In this document: positions 27,496 through 36,034 of the stretch, one piece after another
Layout: every line of letters begins with the position of its first letter
Position numbering within the stretch: the first letter of the stretch is position 1
Source of the DNA: Fulvivirga imtechensis AK7
GTDB lineage: Bacteria; Bacteroidota; Bacteroidia; Cytophagales; Cyclobacteriaceae
Direction: 5' to 3'
DNA length: 64,000 nt
NCBI RefSeq assembly: GCF_000331535.1
Contig: NZ_AMZN01000046.1
Location: forward strand, 35,992-99,991
Program-made: the position numbers and the translations under genes
The notes under the pieces: generated by a model
Database searches by the model: none
What the model was told of the DNA's origin: nothing
Seen by the model: only the letters and a program-made list of their open reading frames with translations

Positions 27496-30021
27496 TCAAT
27501 TACCCACCATAAAAACAGCATTGGAGAACAGCAGCTTACCATTTTCCCAAAAAGCACGGAACAGTGGGTTGTCCACCATATAGATCACCTGCCCCCGGCC
27601 CTTGTTTTCAACACCAAACACCAGGCTGTTTTCCAGGCGTTCCGTGGCCTTGTAGCCGGCAAAACCGCTTACAGGTTCGGTTTTTCCTTTGATAACGCCC
27701 ACGTTGCCACCTTCTTCAAGGAAAGCAAATTTCAGGTTGTTGGTTTTCAAAGTGAAGTACTCCTTATCGTAGCCATACGCCAGGGGATGAGTATTATCCA
27801 GGTTGATCTTAAATATGGCTCCGAAGATCTCACTGCTCAACTGGTCCCGCTCCTGCTCAGCGTAGGTTTGCAATTGCTCTTCAATAGTAGGCTCTTTTTC
27901 TTCCTCTTTCTTCTCCTTTTCAGTGGCAAATTCCTTCAGTGCATAGCCCTTTTTGTCCTTGAACGAATTCAGCGCAGAGCCAATGGCTATCAGCTTGCCA
28001 CCACTTCTCACCCAGGAATTTATCTCTGCCAATATATCGTCATTAAACACGCTATACCATCCATGGGGTACAATCAGCACGTTATAATCATCTAGATCTA
28101 CTGAACTGAAATAATCCATACCAATATTGGTGATTGGATAATCGATCTGTTGCTCAAAGAAATGCCATATCTCACCAAAATTCAGCGATGAAGTTTGGGG
28201 TCCTGCCAGTACCGCAATTTTTGGGGTCTCTATCCGCGCTACATCAGCCGAACCGAGGTCGGTGCCGTTTTCAGCAAAGCCGGTAGACACAGGCACCACA
28301 TTTCTGTCATATTTTTTTGACAACTGCGCTATCTTTTTATCAAACTCCGAACCCAACCGCTCATTGGTTCTCCTGGTTATTACGATAGACCCCCGCCCGA
28401 AAGATTTACCCTCTATTTGTAAAGGCTTGCGAGCCACCCGTGCATTAATACCCTCTTTTAAAACAGCCGCTAAAAATTTCACATCCTGAAGGCTTTTATA
28501 TTCCAACATATAGGCATATACATTTTTGCTTTCCGGTTTCGGTGTTGTGGCCGGGCTCACTGTGTACTTGCCGCTAATATCCACTTTATCTGTTAGCGCA
28601 TACGCATCGAGGCCATAGGCATAAGGTAGCGACCATGCAGTGATGTCGTACGTAAGGGTATCGGAGAGTTTAGCAACAGGCTCAAACAATGCCGTAATCA
28701 ATTTAGACATGGGTTGATACGTGCTGATAACTAAGTCATTAGCGCCAACAGACACTGATGTTGATGACTTGGACAGATAGCTGTATCCTTTTACAGGTTT
28801 GCTTATGCGTGTAGTGCCGTATTGGATATGGTGCTTGTCGAGAAAGCTCGCCAAACTCCTGATCTTATCAGCATGGTTGGTGCCCTTCACCACGTAGGTT
28901 TTATAAGTAGCTGCGGGACTGTTGATATTCTGCTTGAAGTACCTGGCAAACTCTTCAACTACCTTTTGTGCATTTTGCGCGGTTATTTCAACCGTGGAAA
29001 TGCCGGTGGTAAAGTGGTGGGCCACCCTGTCCTTTAGCGTAAGCGTATCACCGTATTCGGTTAGTACACCAAGGCCTGCATATCCATGACCCGCCTGTTC
29101 ATAGGTCATGCCAATGGCGCCATTGTAGGTAGGATAAGTATCGCCATAGCTGGGATAAAGCAGGTCGAAACTTTCTTTGGTGAAATATAACCAGCCTTCA
29201 GCATCAAAATATTTTGCATGATTTTTACCAATCGTTGTCTGGAACTCCCGCTGCCACGGGGTAATTACTTCATGAAAAGGCTCCGCTGCAGGGGCGAAAT
29301 AGTAAGGGTTGTTAATAAACTGTTCGTGAAAATCGACATGTACATGAGGCATCCACTGGTGATATACCTTTGACCGGCTTGCCGATTCTTTCTGCGTTTG
29401 CCATGCCCAGTCCCTGTTCAGGTCGAACAAGTAATGGTTAGGGCGCCCTCCCGGCCAGGGCTCGTGATGCTCCATGGCATCTCCGTCAGGGTTGAAGTTT
29501 TTATTCCCGTATTGATTATAAAAGTTTGCATAACGATCTCTTCCATCCGGATTGACACAGGGATCGATAATGACAACGGTCTTTTTCAGCCACTCCTTTG
29601 CCTTACTATCCGTCAATAGCGTGTGGATGGTTTTCATTGAAGCCTCAATGGAAGAGGCTTCGTTGCCGTGGATGTTATAACTGAGCCATACGAGTGCCAC
29701 ATCTCCAACAGATGCCTGTCCATCTGATAAACCCGTGCGAGCCAGATTGGATATTCTGATCTCCTCAAGTCGGGCCATATTCTCTTGTGAAGAAAGAATG
29801 GCCATGATCAATGGTCGATGCTCATAGGTTTCCCCATACTGCTGCAATTGTACATTCTGCTGGCTTTCAGCAACATGTTTGAAATATTCCACAACTTTAT
29901 GGTGGCGGGTAAACCTCTCCCCCAGCTCATATCCAAGGAATTCTTCAGGAGACTGAAGTGTTTGTGCCTGGACGACTGTAAAAAGGCTCAATAAGATGAA
30001 AAGCAAGTAAGGTCGTTTCAT
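27496..30021 (-). CDS. Secreted M14-family zinc carboxypeptidase
   Basis: The 841-aa protein has a signal peptide (MKRPYLLFILLSLFTVVQAQ) and an N-terminal M14 peptidase domain (~30-340). The zinc ligands are visible as HGNEASSIEAS (His and Glu) and the His of HVDFHEQF. PDGRDRY and the late Glu (GMTYEQAGHG) are also conserved. The middle is beta-rich. The C-terminal part (~620-760) resembles a class I glutamine amidotransferase-like fold (IAVLAGPQTSS...NVLIVPHGWYSVF), as in other large M14 proteins. An in-frame TTG/ATG upstream at 30060 was rejected in favour of the signal-peptide ATG. It is followed by repeats. Confidence 0.87.
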   Translation of the reverse strand: MKRPYLLFILLSLFTVVQAQTLQSPEEFLGYELGERFTRHHKVVEYFKHVAESQQNVQLQQYGETYEHRPLIMAILSSQENMARLEEIRISNLARTGLSDGQASVGDVALVWLSYNIHGNEASSIEASMKTIHTLLTDSKAKEWLKKTVVIIDPCVNPDGRDRYANFYNQYGNKNFNPDGDAMEHHEPWPGGRPNHYLFDLNRDWAWQTQKESASRSKVYHQWMPHVHVDFHEQFINNPYYFAPAAEPFHEVITPWQREFQTTIGKNHAKYFDAEGWLYFTKESFDLLYPSYGDTYPTYNGAIGMTYEQAGHGYAGLGVLTEYGDTLTLKDRVAHHFTTGISTVEITAQNAQKVVEEFARYFKQNINSPAATYKTYVVKGTNHADKIRSLASFLDKHHIQYGTTRISKPVKGYSYLSKSSTSVSVGANDLVISTYQPMSKLITALFEPVAKLSDTLTYDITAWSLPYAYGLDAYALTDKVDISGKYTVSPATTPKPESKNVYAYMLEYKSLQDVKFLAAVLKEGINARVARKPLQIEGKSFGRGSIVITRRTNERLGSEFDKKIAQLSKKYDRNVVPVSTGFAENGTDLGSADVARIETPKIAVLAGPQTSSLNFGEIWHFFEQQIDYPITNIGMDYFSSVDLDDYNVLIVPHGWYSVFNDDILAEINSWVRSGGKLIAIGSALNSFKDKKGYALKEFATEKEKKEEEKEPTIEEQLQTYAEQERDQLSSEIFGAIFKINLDNTHPLAYGYDKEYFTLKTNNLKFAFLEEGGNVGVIKGKTEPVSGFAGYKATERLENSLVFGVENKGRGQVIYMVDNPLFRAFWENGKLLFSNAVFMVGN

Positions 30022-30070
30022 ATCGGTTAAGTTTCGCAGGGAATTTATATAAAAAACCACTGGCTAACAA

Positions 30071-30631
30071 TCAGTTTCGATCTGCTTCATTCTTTATTTT
30101 TGACAAAAGGCGCCTAATCTGTGGCAAGTGGTGATCAAAATGGGATTGATAAAAAGACAGTACCTGACTAATGTTGATCATACCAATAAAAGGATGCCTG
30201 AAGATCTTGTGCCGGAGCTTATCATCAGGAAGGTTAGCTATAAAAAGATCCAATTCACTTCTTATTGCTTCCCACGACTCCCTTATGTCCTGAAGATCAA
30301 CTTCCTCAGGCATGTTTTCACTCACTACTTTTGGGGCCTTAAACTTAAGCGGAAGAGCAAGAGAAGTCTTCAGCATAAACATGCGAAGTCGCTCCCGCAC
30401 AGAGGTATTATCATTATCCGACAGGTTACTCCCTTTCTTTCTCATATACTGTAAAGAAAGCACCTCCACTTGCAACAAATGGTGCAACAACTGCCCTACT
30501 GACCATTTGCCCGGTTCAGGGGGGCTGTTCAACTCCTCTTGGCTCACACCACTTACCAATGACAGCAGGTTGGCTTTTGATGCCTCGAGGGTTTCAAATC
30601 TTTTTTTCAGTGATTCTTTCATTGTAGCCAT
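30071..30631 (-). CDS. DinB-family protein
   Basis: This is a four-helix-bundle protein of about 186 aa with the DinB/DUF1572-like pattern: GKWSVGQLLHHLLQVE in the first half and FYQSHFDHHLPQIRRLL near the C-terminus. The conserved His residues are the usual metal ligands. Such proteins act as metal-dependent enzymes, often thiol transferases, but the substrate is unknown here. The start may be the ATG at 30631 or at 30622. It lies 50 bp upstream of the M14 peptidase gene on the same strand. Two further DinB-type genes are in the window (42.4 and 53.5 kb). Confidence 0.78.
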   Translation of the reverse strand: MATMKESLKKRFETLEASKANLLSLVSGVSQEELNSPPEPGKWSVGQLLHHLLQVEVLSLQYMRKKGSNLSDNDNTSVRERLRMFMLKTSLALPLKFKAPKVVSENMPEEVDLQDIRESWEAIRSELDLFIANLPDDKLRHKIFRHPFIGMINISQVLSFYQSHFDHHLPQIRRLLSKIKNEADRN

Positions 30632-30727
30632 TAATTTATAAATAAATACCGGTTCAGCTTGCGACACTAATAAGATGTTGTGAAATTACAGATGACAATA
30701 TGACCTAAACCTGATTGAGTAACCAGC

Positions 30728-31609
30728 ATGATGACTAAAAAAACAGCAGCTCTGGTACTTTCCAGCGGTGGCGCAAGGGGAGTAGCACATATCGGAGTGA
30801 TAGAAGGCCTTCTTGAAGAAGGATATGAGATCAAATCCATTGCCGGTAGCTCCATGGGGGCAGTAGTAGGAGGAGTGTTTGCCGCAGGTAAACTGCCTGA
30901 ATTTAAAGAGTGGGTCTGTAACCTGGATAAAATCGATGTATTTAAGCTTATGGACTTCACATTAAGTACCCAGGGATTTGTACGCGGAGATCGTGTTTTT
31001 AATGAGATGAAAGCCTTTATCCCCGATTGCGATATTGAAGACCTGCAAATCCCGTTTGCTGCTGTGGCAACTGATATTGTCAATAAACAAGAGGTGGTGT
31101 TTAAGTCAGGTAGCCTGTTTAAAGCGTTGAGGGCCTCAGCAGCCATCCCTTCTGTGTTAAAACCAAGTATGGTGGAAGGCATTGAATTAGTTGATGGAGG
31201 GGTGTTAAACCCTATTCCCATAGCGTATGTTAAACAATCAGCATGTGATGTTGTTGTCGTTTCGGATGTCAATGCAGCCGTACCTTGTATGCTGAAAGAG
31301 CAGGAACAAACCCTGATAGAGGAAAAGGGTCGATTTGCACCACTCATAGAAAAATGGAACAGCTTCTTTCCAAAGAACAGCACCAAACAGAAAAGGCTCA
31401 GTTATTTTGAGTTGGTAGTAAAGTCTGTCGACCTCATGCAAGACAGAATTTCGGAATACATTATTGAGCACAGCCAACCAGATGTCGTGGTAAGAATCTC
31501 GCGGGAAACATGTGGTATGTTCGAATTTTATAGAAGCAAAGAATTAATTGACTGTGGCAAACAGGAATTTCATAAATCATTAAAAGATGCACTACAAAGA
31601 TCTGAATAA
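30728..31609 (+). CDS. Patatin-like phospholipase
   Basis: The 293-aa protein has the oxyanion motif SSGGARGVAHIGV, the nucleophile elbow GSSMG (Ser ~42) and the catalytic Asp motif VDGGVLNPIP. This is the Ser-Asp dyad of patatin/RssA-type esterases acting on lipids. There is no signal peptide, so it is probably cytosolic. Its 3' end overlaps the methyltransferase gene by 23 bp, implying translation coupling. Confidence 0.88.
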   Translation: MMTKKTAALVLSSGGARGVAHIGVIEGLLEEGYEIKSIAGSSMGAVVGGVFAAGKLPEFKEWVCNLDKIDVFKLMDFTLSTQGFVRGDRVFNEMKAFIPDCDIEDLQIPFAAVATDIVNKQEVVFKSGSLFKALRASAAIPSVLKPSMVEGIELVDGGVLNPIPIAYVKQSACDVVVVSDVNAAVPCMLKEQEQTLIEEKGRFAPLIEKWNSFFPKNSTKQKRLSYFELVVKSVDLMQDRISEYIIEHSQPDVVVRISRETCGMFEFYRSKELIDCGKQEFHKSLKDALQRSE

Positions 31610-32153
31610 TGCCGTTGGCAATGTTGATATTTACCTGCTGGACCAGATACTGAAGGGCCGGTTTGAGGGATGTAAAAGAATACTTGATGCAGGATGTGGC
31701 GAAGGACGTAACCTTAGATATTTCGAGCAAAACAGGTATGACATCTACGGTATTGACACCAATCCTATGGCTATAAAAATGGTGCAAATGATGTATAAAT
31801 CAACCCCAAAGGATAACTTTCTTCATGGGACCGTTGAGGAGCTGCCATGGAAGGACAATTTCTTTGATGCCATTATTTGCAGTGCCGTACTTCACTTTGC
31901 GCAAGATAGGACAGCCTTTTATCAAATGATCTATGAACTCATCCGGGTACTGGATAAAAAAGGGGTGCTGTTTATACGAATGGCCACCACAATAGGCCTG
32001 CCGGACCCATCAGACACTTCGTTTTCCTATAGGCTTGCACCTGAGGATATTGAAAACCTATTAGAAGACCTGGGTTTGAAAAAGCTTGAACCCTTCAAAA
32101 CCGTTGTGGTTGAAGACCAACGCTCCATGTGTGTAATGGTTTTAGAGAAGTAA
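31587..32153 (+). CDS. Class I SAM-dependent methyltransferase
   Basis: The 188-aa protein has motif I ILDAGCGEGRNLRYFE. It is followed by the acidic IYGIDTNPMAIKM, EELPWKDNFFDAIICSAVLHF and the VLDKKGVLFIRMA strand. This is a complete Rossmann-fold methyltransferase of the small type. The substrate is unknown. It overlaps the patatin gene, and its ATG lies inside that gene. Confidence 0.85.
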   Translation: MHYKDLNNAVGNVDIYLLDQILKGRFEGCKRILDAGCGEGRNLRYFEQNRYDIYGIDTNPMAIKMVQMMYKSTPKDNFLHGTVEELPWKDNFFDAIICSAVLHFAQDRTAFYQMIYELIRVLDKKGVLFIRMATTIGLPDPSDTSFSYRLAPEDIENLLEDLGLKKLEPFKTVVVEDQRSMCVMVLEK

Positions 32154-32165
32154 TCCAAGATTATT

Positions 32166-32195
32166 TTTGAAGATTGTCTGATAATTTATAGATTG
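32166..32195 (+). promoter_or_regulatory. Putative Bacteroidota-type promoter for the RDD genes
   Basis: It has TTTG (32166-32169), 19 bp, then TAGATTG (32189-32195), a match to the -33 TTTG / -7 TAnnTTTG pattern with one deviation. The same arrangement is duplicated upstream of the small gene at 33770, which supports function. Confidence 0.5.
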
Positions 32196-32222
32196 TATTC
32201 CAACCAAAATTCATTTTAAACT

Positions 32223-32726
32223 ATGGAAACAACATTAGACTCATCGGCAGGAGCCTCTTCCGGCAACTATGCTGGCTTTTGGATCAGATTTGTTGCATGG
32301 ATTATTGACGCAATTGTGCTATCCATTGTCAACTTCGTTATCATTGTCCCCATATTTGGGGCCTTAGGGTTCGGGGCCTACGAAAGTATGTCAGGGGGAG
32401 AGGTTAGCCAAGGCCAGATGGACGCTATGATAGCAATGTTAACCGGTGCCGGCCTGGTGCTTCAATTAATACAAATAGGCATTGGCTTGCTGTATTTTGC
32501 CTTAATGGAATCAAGTGCCAAACAGGGTACTGTTGGTAAAATGGCTCTGGGGCTTAAAGTAATTGGCAAAGACGGACAAAGGATCAATTTCGGACAGGCT
32601 GTATTGCGGTATATTGGCAAGATCATATCAGGTATGATATTAATGATCGGTTATATTATGGCAGCTTTTACCGAAAAGAAGCAGGCGTTACATGATATGA
32701 TTGCCAGCACATATGTAGTGAAATAA
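32223..32726 (+). CDS. RDD-family membrane protein (first copy)
   Basis: The 167-aa protein has a short polar N-terminus METTLDSSAG and an RDD domain with three hydrophobic segments. The first contains FWIRFVAWIIDAIVLSIV with the Arg and Asp that give the family its name; the later segment KMALGLKVIGKDGQRI is also typical. The function of RDD proteins is mostly unknown; transport is suspected. It is followed 27 bp later by a paralogue with the same layout. Confidence 0.85.
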   Translation: METTLDSSAGASSGNYAGFWIRFVAWIIDAIVLSIVNFVIIVPIFGALGFGAYESMSGGEVSQGQMDAMIAMLTGAGLVLQLIQIGIGLLYFALMESSAKQGTVGKMALGLKVIGKDGQRINFGQAVLRYIGKIISGMILMIGYIMAAFTEKKQALHDMIASTYVVK

Positions 32727-32752
32727 CTAAATTTATCAATCAAAATTTTTCT

Positions 32753-33265
32753 ATGGATACAACATTAGATTCACCTGTATCAACACATGCCCCGACCGAA
32801 TATGCCGGGTTTTGGCTGAGATTTGTAGCGTACATCATTGATGCCATCATTTTGGGTATTGCGCATTGGATTATTATCATGCCTATCCTCGGACTGCTTG
32901 GCTTTAGCGCTTACGGAACATTTCCGGGAGGAGAAATGTCCGATGAAGAGATCGCTGGCTTTGCTTCATTATTCGCGGGGTCTATGATGATTATTCAACT
33001 CATCAATATTGTTTTGTACTGGTTGTACTTCGCCCTTATGGAATCAAGTAGCAAACAGGCTACTATCGGAAAGATCGCCTTAGGCCTGAGAGTAACAGAC
33101 ATGCATGGTGAGAGAATAGGCTTCGGCCAGGCCACAGGACGTTACTTTGGAAAGATCGTATCAGGTATAATCCTACTGATCGGATATATCATGGCTGGTT
33201 TTACAGAAAAGAAACAGGCGCTGCATGATATTCTTGCGAGTACCCTGGTTGTGAAAAGTAATTAG
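32753..33265 (+). CDS. RDD-family membrane protein (second copy)
   Basis: The 170-aa protein is a close paralogue of the preceding gene: MDTTLDSPVS leader, FWLRFVAYIIDAIILGIAH, and KIALGLRVTDMHGERIGFGQA. The C-terminal GYIMAGFTEKKQALHDILAS is nearly identical to the first copy. Tandem duplication is clear. It lies 27 bp downstream, probably in the same transcript. Confidence 0.85.
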   Translation: MDTTLDSPVSTHAPTEYAGFWLRFVAYIIDAIILGIAHWIIIMPILGLLGFSAYGTFPGGEMSDEEIAGFASLFAGSMMIIQLINIVLYWLYFALMESSSKQATIGKIALGLRVTDMHGERIGFGQATGRYFGKIVSGIILLIGYIMAGFTEKKQALHDILASTLVVKSN

Positions 33266-33285
33266 ATAAATATTCTAAAAATAGA

Positions 33286-33415
33286 GAGGCAGTCTCAAAA
33301 GTCTCCTTCTGGCAGTCATCCGAAACTTGATTAAGAATCCCCCATTAATTTCTACATATTTTTAGGGGATTCCAATCAAATTTGGAATGACGAATTGACT
33401 TTTTGAGACAGCCTC
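33286..33415. repeat. Long inverted repeat (GGCTGTCTCAAAA type), possible terminator
   Basis: The outer arms are GAGGCAGTCTCAAAAGTC and GACTTTTTGAGACAGCCTC. Inner arms (TTGATTAAGAATCCCCC / AGGGGATTCCAATCAA) continue the pairing, so nearly all 130 bp can fold into one hairpin. Similar arms occur at 34048-34110. It lies directly after the second RDD gene and may end its transcript. Confidence 0.75.
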
Positions 33416-33461
33416 TTTTCACTAAAAGTCTCCGGGATTCAGAATTAGATTAGATATACTT

Positions 33462-33622
33462 AGTGTTTGAAAGAAAACTCTAAGTGGCTTGAAGAAAACG
33501 TTCCCGCCAAAGGGCGGGATGAAGTTCCAATAAGCGGTAGTCCCGTACAGTTGTTACAGTTGTCGGGAAGAGCATTTTTGGAACGAACGTAACGCGGACA
33601 TTGGCGTTTTCTTAGAGACATT
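33462..33622. repeat. MITE-like repeat, family 1 (copy C)
   Basis: It starts AGTGTTTGAAAGAAAACTC and ends GTTTTCTTAGAGACATT. The flanks are ACTT at 33458-33461 and ACTT at 33623-33626, consistent with a 4-bp target-site duplication. The interior has CCCGTACAGTTGTTACAGTT and arms TTCCCGCC / GGCGGGA. It has no open frame. Confidence 0.85.
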
Positions 33623-33715
33623 ACTTAATAAAGATTTCTCAGCAGCTCTTCTGTCTAGCCTGCCTTTGTAATGAAATCACCTGCCTCAATCTCCAATTAT
33701 TGAACACCAGGCGGC

Positions 33716-33745
33716 TTTGACGATTGCAGAATAATTTATAGATTG
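33716..33745 (+). promoter_or_regulatory. Putative promoter duplicated from the RDD locus
   Basis: TTTG (33716-33719), 19 bp and TAGATTG (33739-33745) are the same arrangement and nearly the same intervening bases as 32166-32195. It is placed 25 bp before the start codon of the small membrane protein. Confidence 0.5.
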
Positions 33746-33769
33746 TATTAACCAAAACTTATATCACCT

Positions 33770-34042
33770 ATGGAAACTACATTAGACTCTCCCGCAGGAG
33801 TAAATCCCAGAACAGAAGCTATGTCTGTCAAAGATTGGATGATCACCATCCTGATAGCAGCAATTCCATTAATCGGATTTATCATGCTCTTTGTATGGGG
33901 CTTTGGAAGTGATACGAATGTCAACAAAGCGAATTGGGCCAAAGCCACATTGATCTGGATGGCCATTTTTATTGGTCTGTATATTCTAATTGCCGTTGTA
34001 TTCGGAGCAGCAATATTATCAGGATTGGGAGGTTATAATTAA
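33770..34042 (+). CDS. Small membrane protein sharing the RDD leader
   Basis: The 90-aa protein starts METTLDSPAG, matching the leader of the two RDD genes upstream. The rest is different: two hydrophobic helices (about 23-45 and 60-85) separated by FGSDTNVNKANWAKATLI, the pattern of small DUF4870/DUF4190-like Bacteroidota membrane proteins. It is not an RDD protein. The 5' flank and the first ~10 codons are a duplicate of the region before the first RDD gene. Confidence 0.75.
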   Translation: METTLDSPAGVNPRTEAMSVKDWMITILIAAIPLIGFIMLFVWGFGSDTNVNKANWAKATLIWMAIFIGLYILIAVVFGAAILSGLGGYN

Positions 34043-34047
34043 GAATA

Positions 34048-34110
34048 GAAGGCTGTTTCAAAAAAGCATTATCATTTGATCATGTAAAATTTTGAGACAG
34101 TCCTTTTTAT
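34048..34110. terminator. Bidirectional hairpin terminator
   Basis: The arms GGCTGTTTCAAAA (34051-) and TTTTGAGACAGTCC (34090-34103) are followed by CTTTTTAT. It lies between the convergent small membrane gene and the lipid kinase gene, overlapping the last codons of the latter. Confidence 0.7.
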
Positions 34111-35006
34111 ATCAACAAGTTCAGTTGCTCCTTTTTCATAAAAATATTTACCGGTAAGGTCCCGATAAATTCACCATCTGCCTCAATAAAGCAGTTGTCA
34201 CTTGCTGAAGTGATATGGAGTTCATTTGCCGCTCTGTACAATACCTGAGGATGATCCACTTTCTTTCCTCTCTTAATCTTGACAACATTTCTCAAGTAGT
34301 CAATCAGCTTCACATCTCCGCTGATCATCACAGAAAACTGTCCATCGGCCGGATCTGCATCAGGGGCAATGCACATGCCATTGCCGAAATACTTGCCATT
34401 AGCCACTACAAGCGAATTGGCTTTCCCTGACCATTGCCATCCGGGTGTATGACAAGCCACCGGTTGATTACTGTAGTCCATAAAAGTACGAACAATAGCG
34501 CTGAAGAAAGTAAGCTCCGGGCCTAACGATTTGGAAGAGTTATTCACCCTTTTCACCACTTCCGCACTCATACCAATGCTGGCAATATTGATGAAATAAC
34601 GCGACTCATCTTTCAAAGGCAATTCGATCAGGCCTATATCGAGTTTTCTTGTTGCTCCATACTTAATCGCACGTAGTAATTCCGCAACTGTCTTCGGTGC
34701 CGGTACCGTACGGGAAAAATCATTGGCCGTGCCATACATTAACGTGCCTAAGATGCATTGAGAATTATTGGATTGCATAATACCATTGACCACTTCGTGC
34801 AGCGTACCATCCCCTCCTACTGAAATGATATACGAACAGCCATGATCAATTAGTTGCCGTGACAGCCCGGTAGCCTCACCAATATGGGTAGTCTCTGCCA
34901 CCTGAAATTCAAATTGCTTTTCACTGTCTTTCACAGTATTATATTCAATGAAAAAGCGATCCTTTACCCTCTTTTTTCCGTTAACAACAAAGCCAACTTT
35001 TAACAT
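34107..35006 (-). CDS. Diacylglycerol kinase-family lipid kinase
   Basis: The 299-aa protein has the DAGK catalytic motifs ISVGGDGTLHEVVNGIM and GTLMYGTANDFSRTV. The later KLDIGLIELP and the C-terminal EADGEFIGTLPV also fit the family (DagK/YegS/LCB5). It phosphorylates a lipid, but the substrate (diacylglycerol, sphingoid base or other) is not predictable. Cytophagales often make sphingolipids, so that option should be kept open. The ATG at 35006 (MLKVGFVVNGK) was preferred over a longer frame. Confidence 0.87.
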   Translation of the reverse strand: MLKVGFVVNGKKRVKDRFFIEYNTVKDSEKQFEFQVAETTHIGEATGLSRQLIDHGCSYIISVGGDGTLHEVVNGIMQSNNSQCILGTLMYGTANDFSRTVPAPKTVAELLRAIKYGATRKLDIGLIELPLKDESRYFINIASIGMSAEVVKRVNNSSKSLGPELTFFSAIVRTFMDYSNQPVACHTPGWQWSGKANSLVVANGKYFGNGMCIAPDADPADGQFSVMISGDVKLIDYLRNVVKIKRGKKVDHPQVLYRAANELHITSASDNCFIEADGEFIGTLPVNIFMKKEQLNLLI

Positions 35007-35113
35007 ATTTGTATCAGTTAAAAGCCCTAAAGTATATACCTGTCGGGGAACAGACAACACATTTTGTTGTTACTGGTTTATATTTGTCCGCAACATCATT
35101 AAAATATTGAACT

Positions 35114-35392
35114 ATGCAAGCCATTTGGAACGATAAAGTGATTGCTGAAAGTGACGACACAATAGTGGTAGAAGGAAACCATTATTTTCCGAAAGAAGCT
35201 ATTAAAAAAGAGCATTTTGTGCAGTCAGATCACCATTCTGTTTGTCCATGGAAAGGAACTGCTTCATATTATGATATTGAAGTAAACGGTAAAACCAATG
35301 AAAATGCAGCGTGGTACTATCCGGAAACGAAAGAAGGAGCAAAGCAAATTGAAGGACGTGTGGCTTTTTGGAAAGGCGTGGAAGTAAAATAG
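35114..35392 (+). CDS. DUF427-family protein
   Basis: The 92-aa protein matches the small DUF427 domain: MQAIWNDKVIAESDDTIVVE, the YFPKEAI segment, HSVCPWKGTASYYDIEVNG, and AAWYYPETKEGAKQIEGRVAFW. The conserved CPWKGTA and YP motifs are characteristic. The biochemical function is unknown. The gene is alone, divergent from the lipid kinase. Confidence 0.88.
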   Translation: MQAIWNDKVIAESDDTIVVEGNHYFPKEAIKKEHFVQSDHHSVCPWKGTASYYDIEVNGKTNENAAWYYPETKEGAKQIEGRVAFWKGVEVK

Positions 35393-36034
35393 GTATTGTA
35401 ATTATAGGTAAATCTGCATATTCCCCAAGGGAGTTCAAGGCTCCCGGGTTCAAGGACTGCAACCAACAACCTTGATCCGGATTGTAATGAATATCAGGTA
35501 ATACTAACAAACTGATGAGACACAGAGGTCACAGAGAAATCACTCGGTGTTTCTCCAGTAAGCCTCTGCTATCTCTGCGGTTACAAACTTTGACTTATCA
35601 TCTTGCAGAGATTTTCATCTTGTGTCCTTGCTAAGCCTCCTCTTATCAATGACGGGTTTTCATTACATGCTGACAGCCAGACGACAACACCCTACTGTTC
35701 AGTTTGTAACTGTCTATTTTGACTTTTCATAGCGTATGTCTTACTTTTTTGCCTTGACACAAAAGAGTAACAAAAAAAGTCAAGGCTGTGAGCAAATGGC
35801 TAAATTTCAATGCCTGCGATATAAAACACAAACTCGCCCCGTTTGAAACAACGGGCTCAAACAGTGTGATTTACAAGTGTACGTGTGGCATTGAAATTCT
35901 TAACGCCATTTTCTCAAGGCCGTTCGGTTAACTTGTCATTATCATCAAAATCAACTGAAGTTGTTGGCTACCTCAGGATGACCGTCTATTTTTAAGTGTT
36001 TTATATCGAATTCGCATTAAATTTACCTGTACAG
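35393..36034. other. Gene-free region with several intergenic repeats
   Basis: About 640 bp without a gene. It holds a CAGAGA-type repeat (35517-35587), a block shared with 27283-27330 (35640-35690), a hairpin GCCTTGAC / GTCAAGGC at about 35751-35787, and a copy of a repeat also found at 63.9-64.0 kb (35882-35983). Confidence 0.6.
35882..35983. repeat. Dispersed ~100-bp repeat (left copy)
   Basis: It contains GTGTGGCATTGAAATTCTTA, ACGCCATTTTCTCAAGGCCG and CAAAATCAACTGAAGTTGTTGG. The reverse complement of this block occurs at 63893-64000, and a shorter relative occurs at 40244-40290. It is noncoding. Confidence 0.8.

Larger units (their letters stand above)
33266..33769. other. Intergenic region with hairpin repeat and MITE copy
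   Basis: No gene was found. A long hairpin repeat (33286-33415) and a MITE-like element (33462-33622) occupy most of it. A promoter-like sequence for the next gene follows at 33716. Confidence 0.6.
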
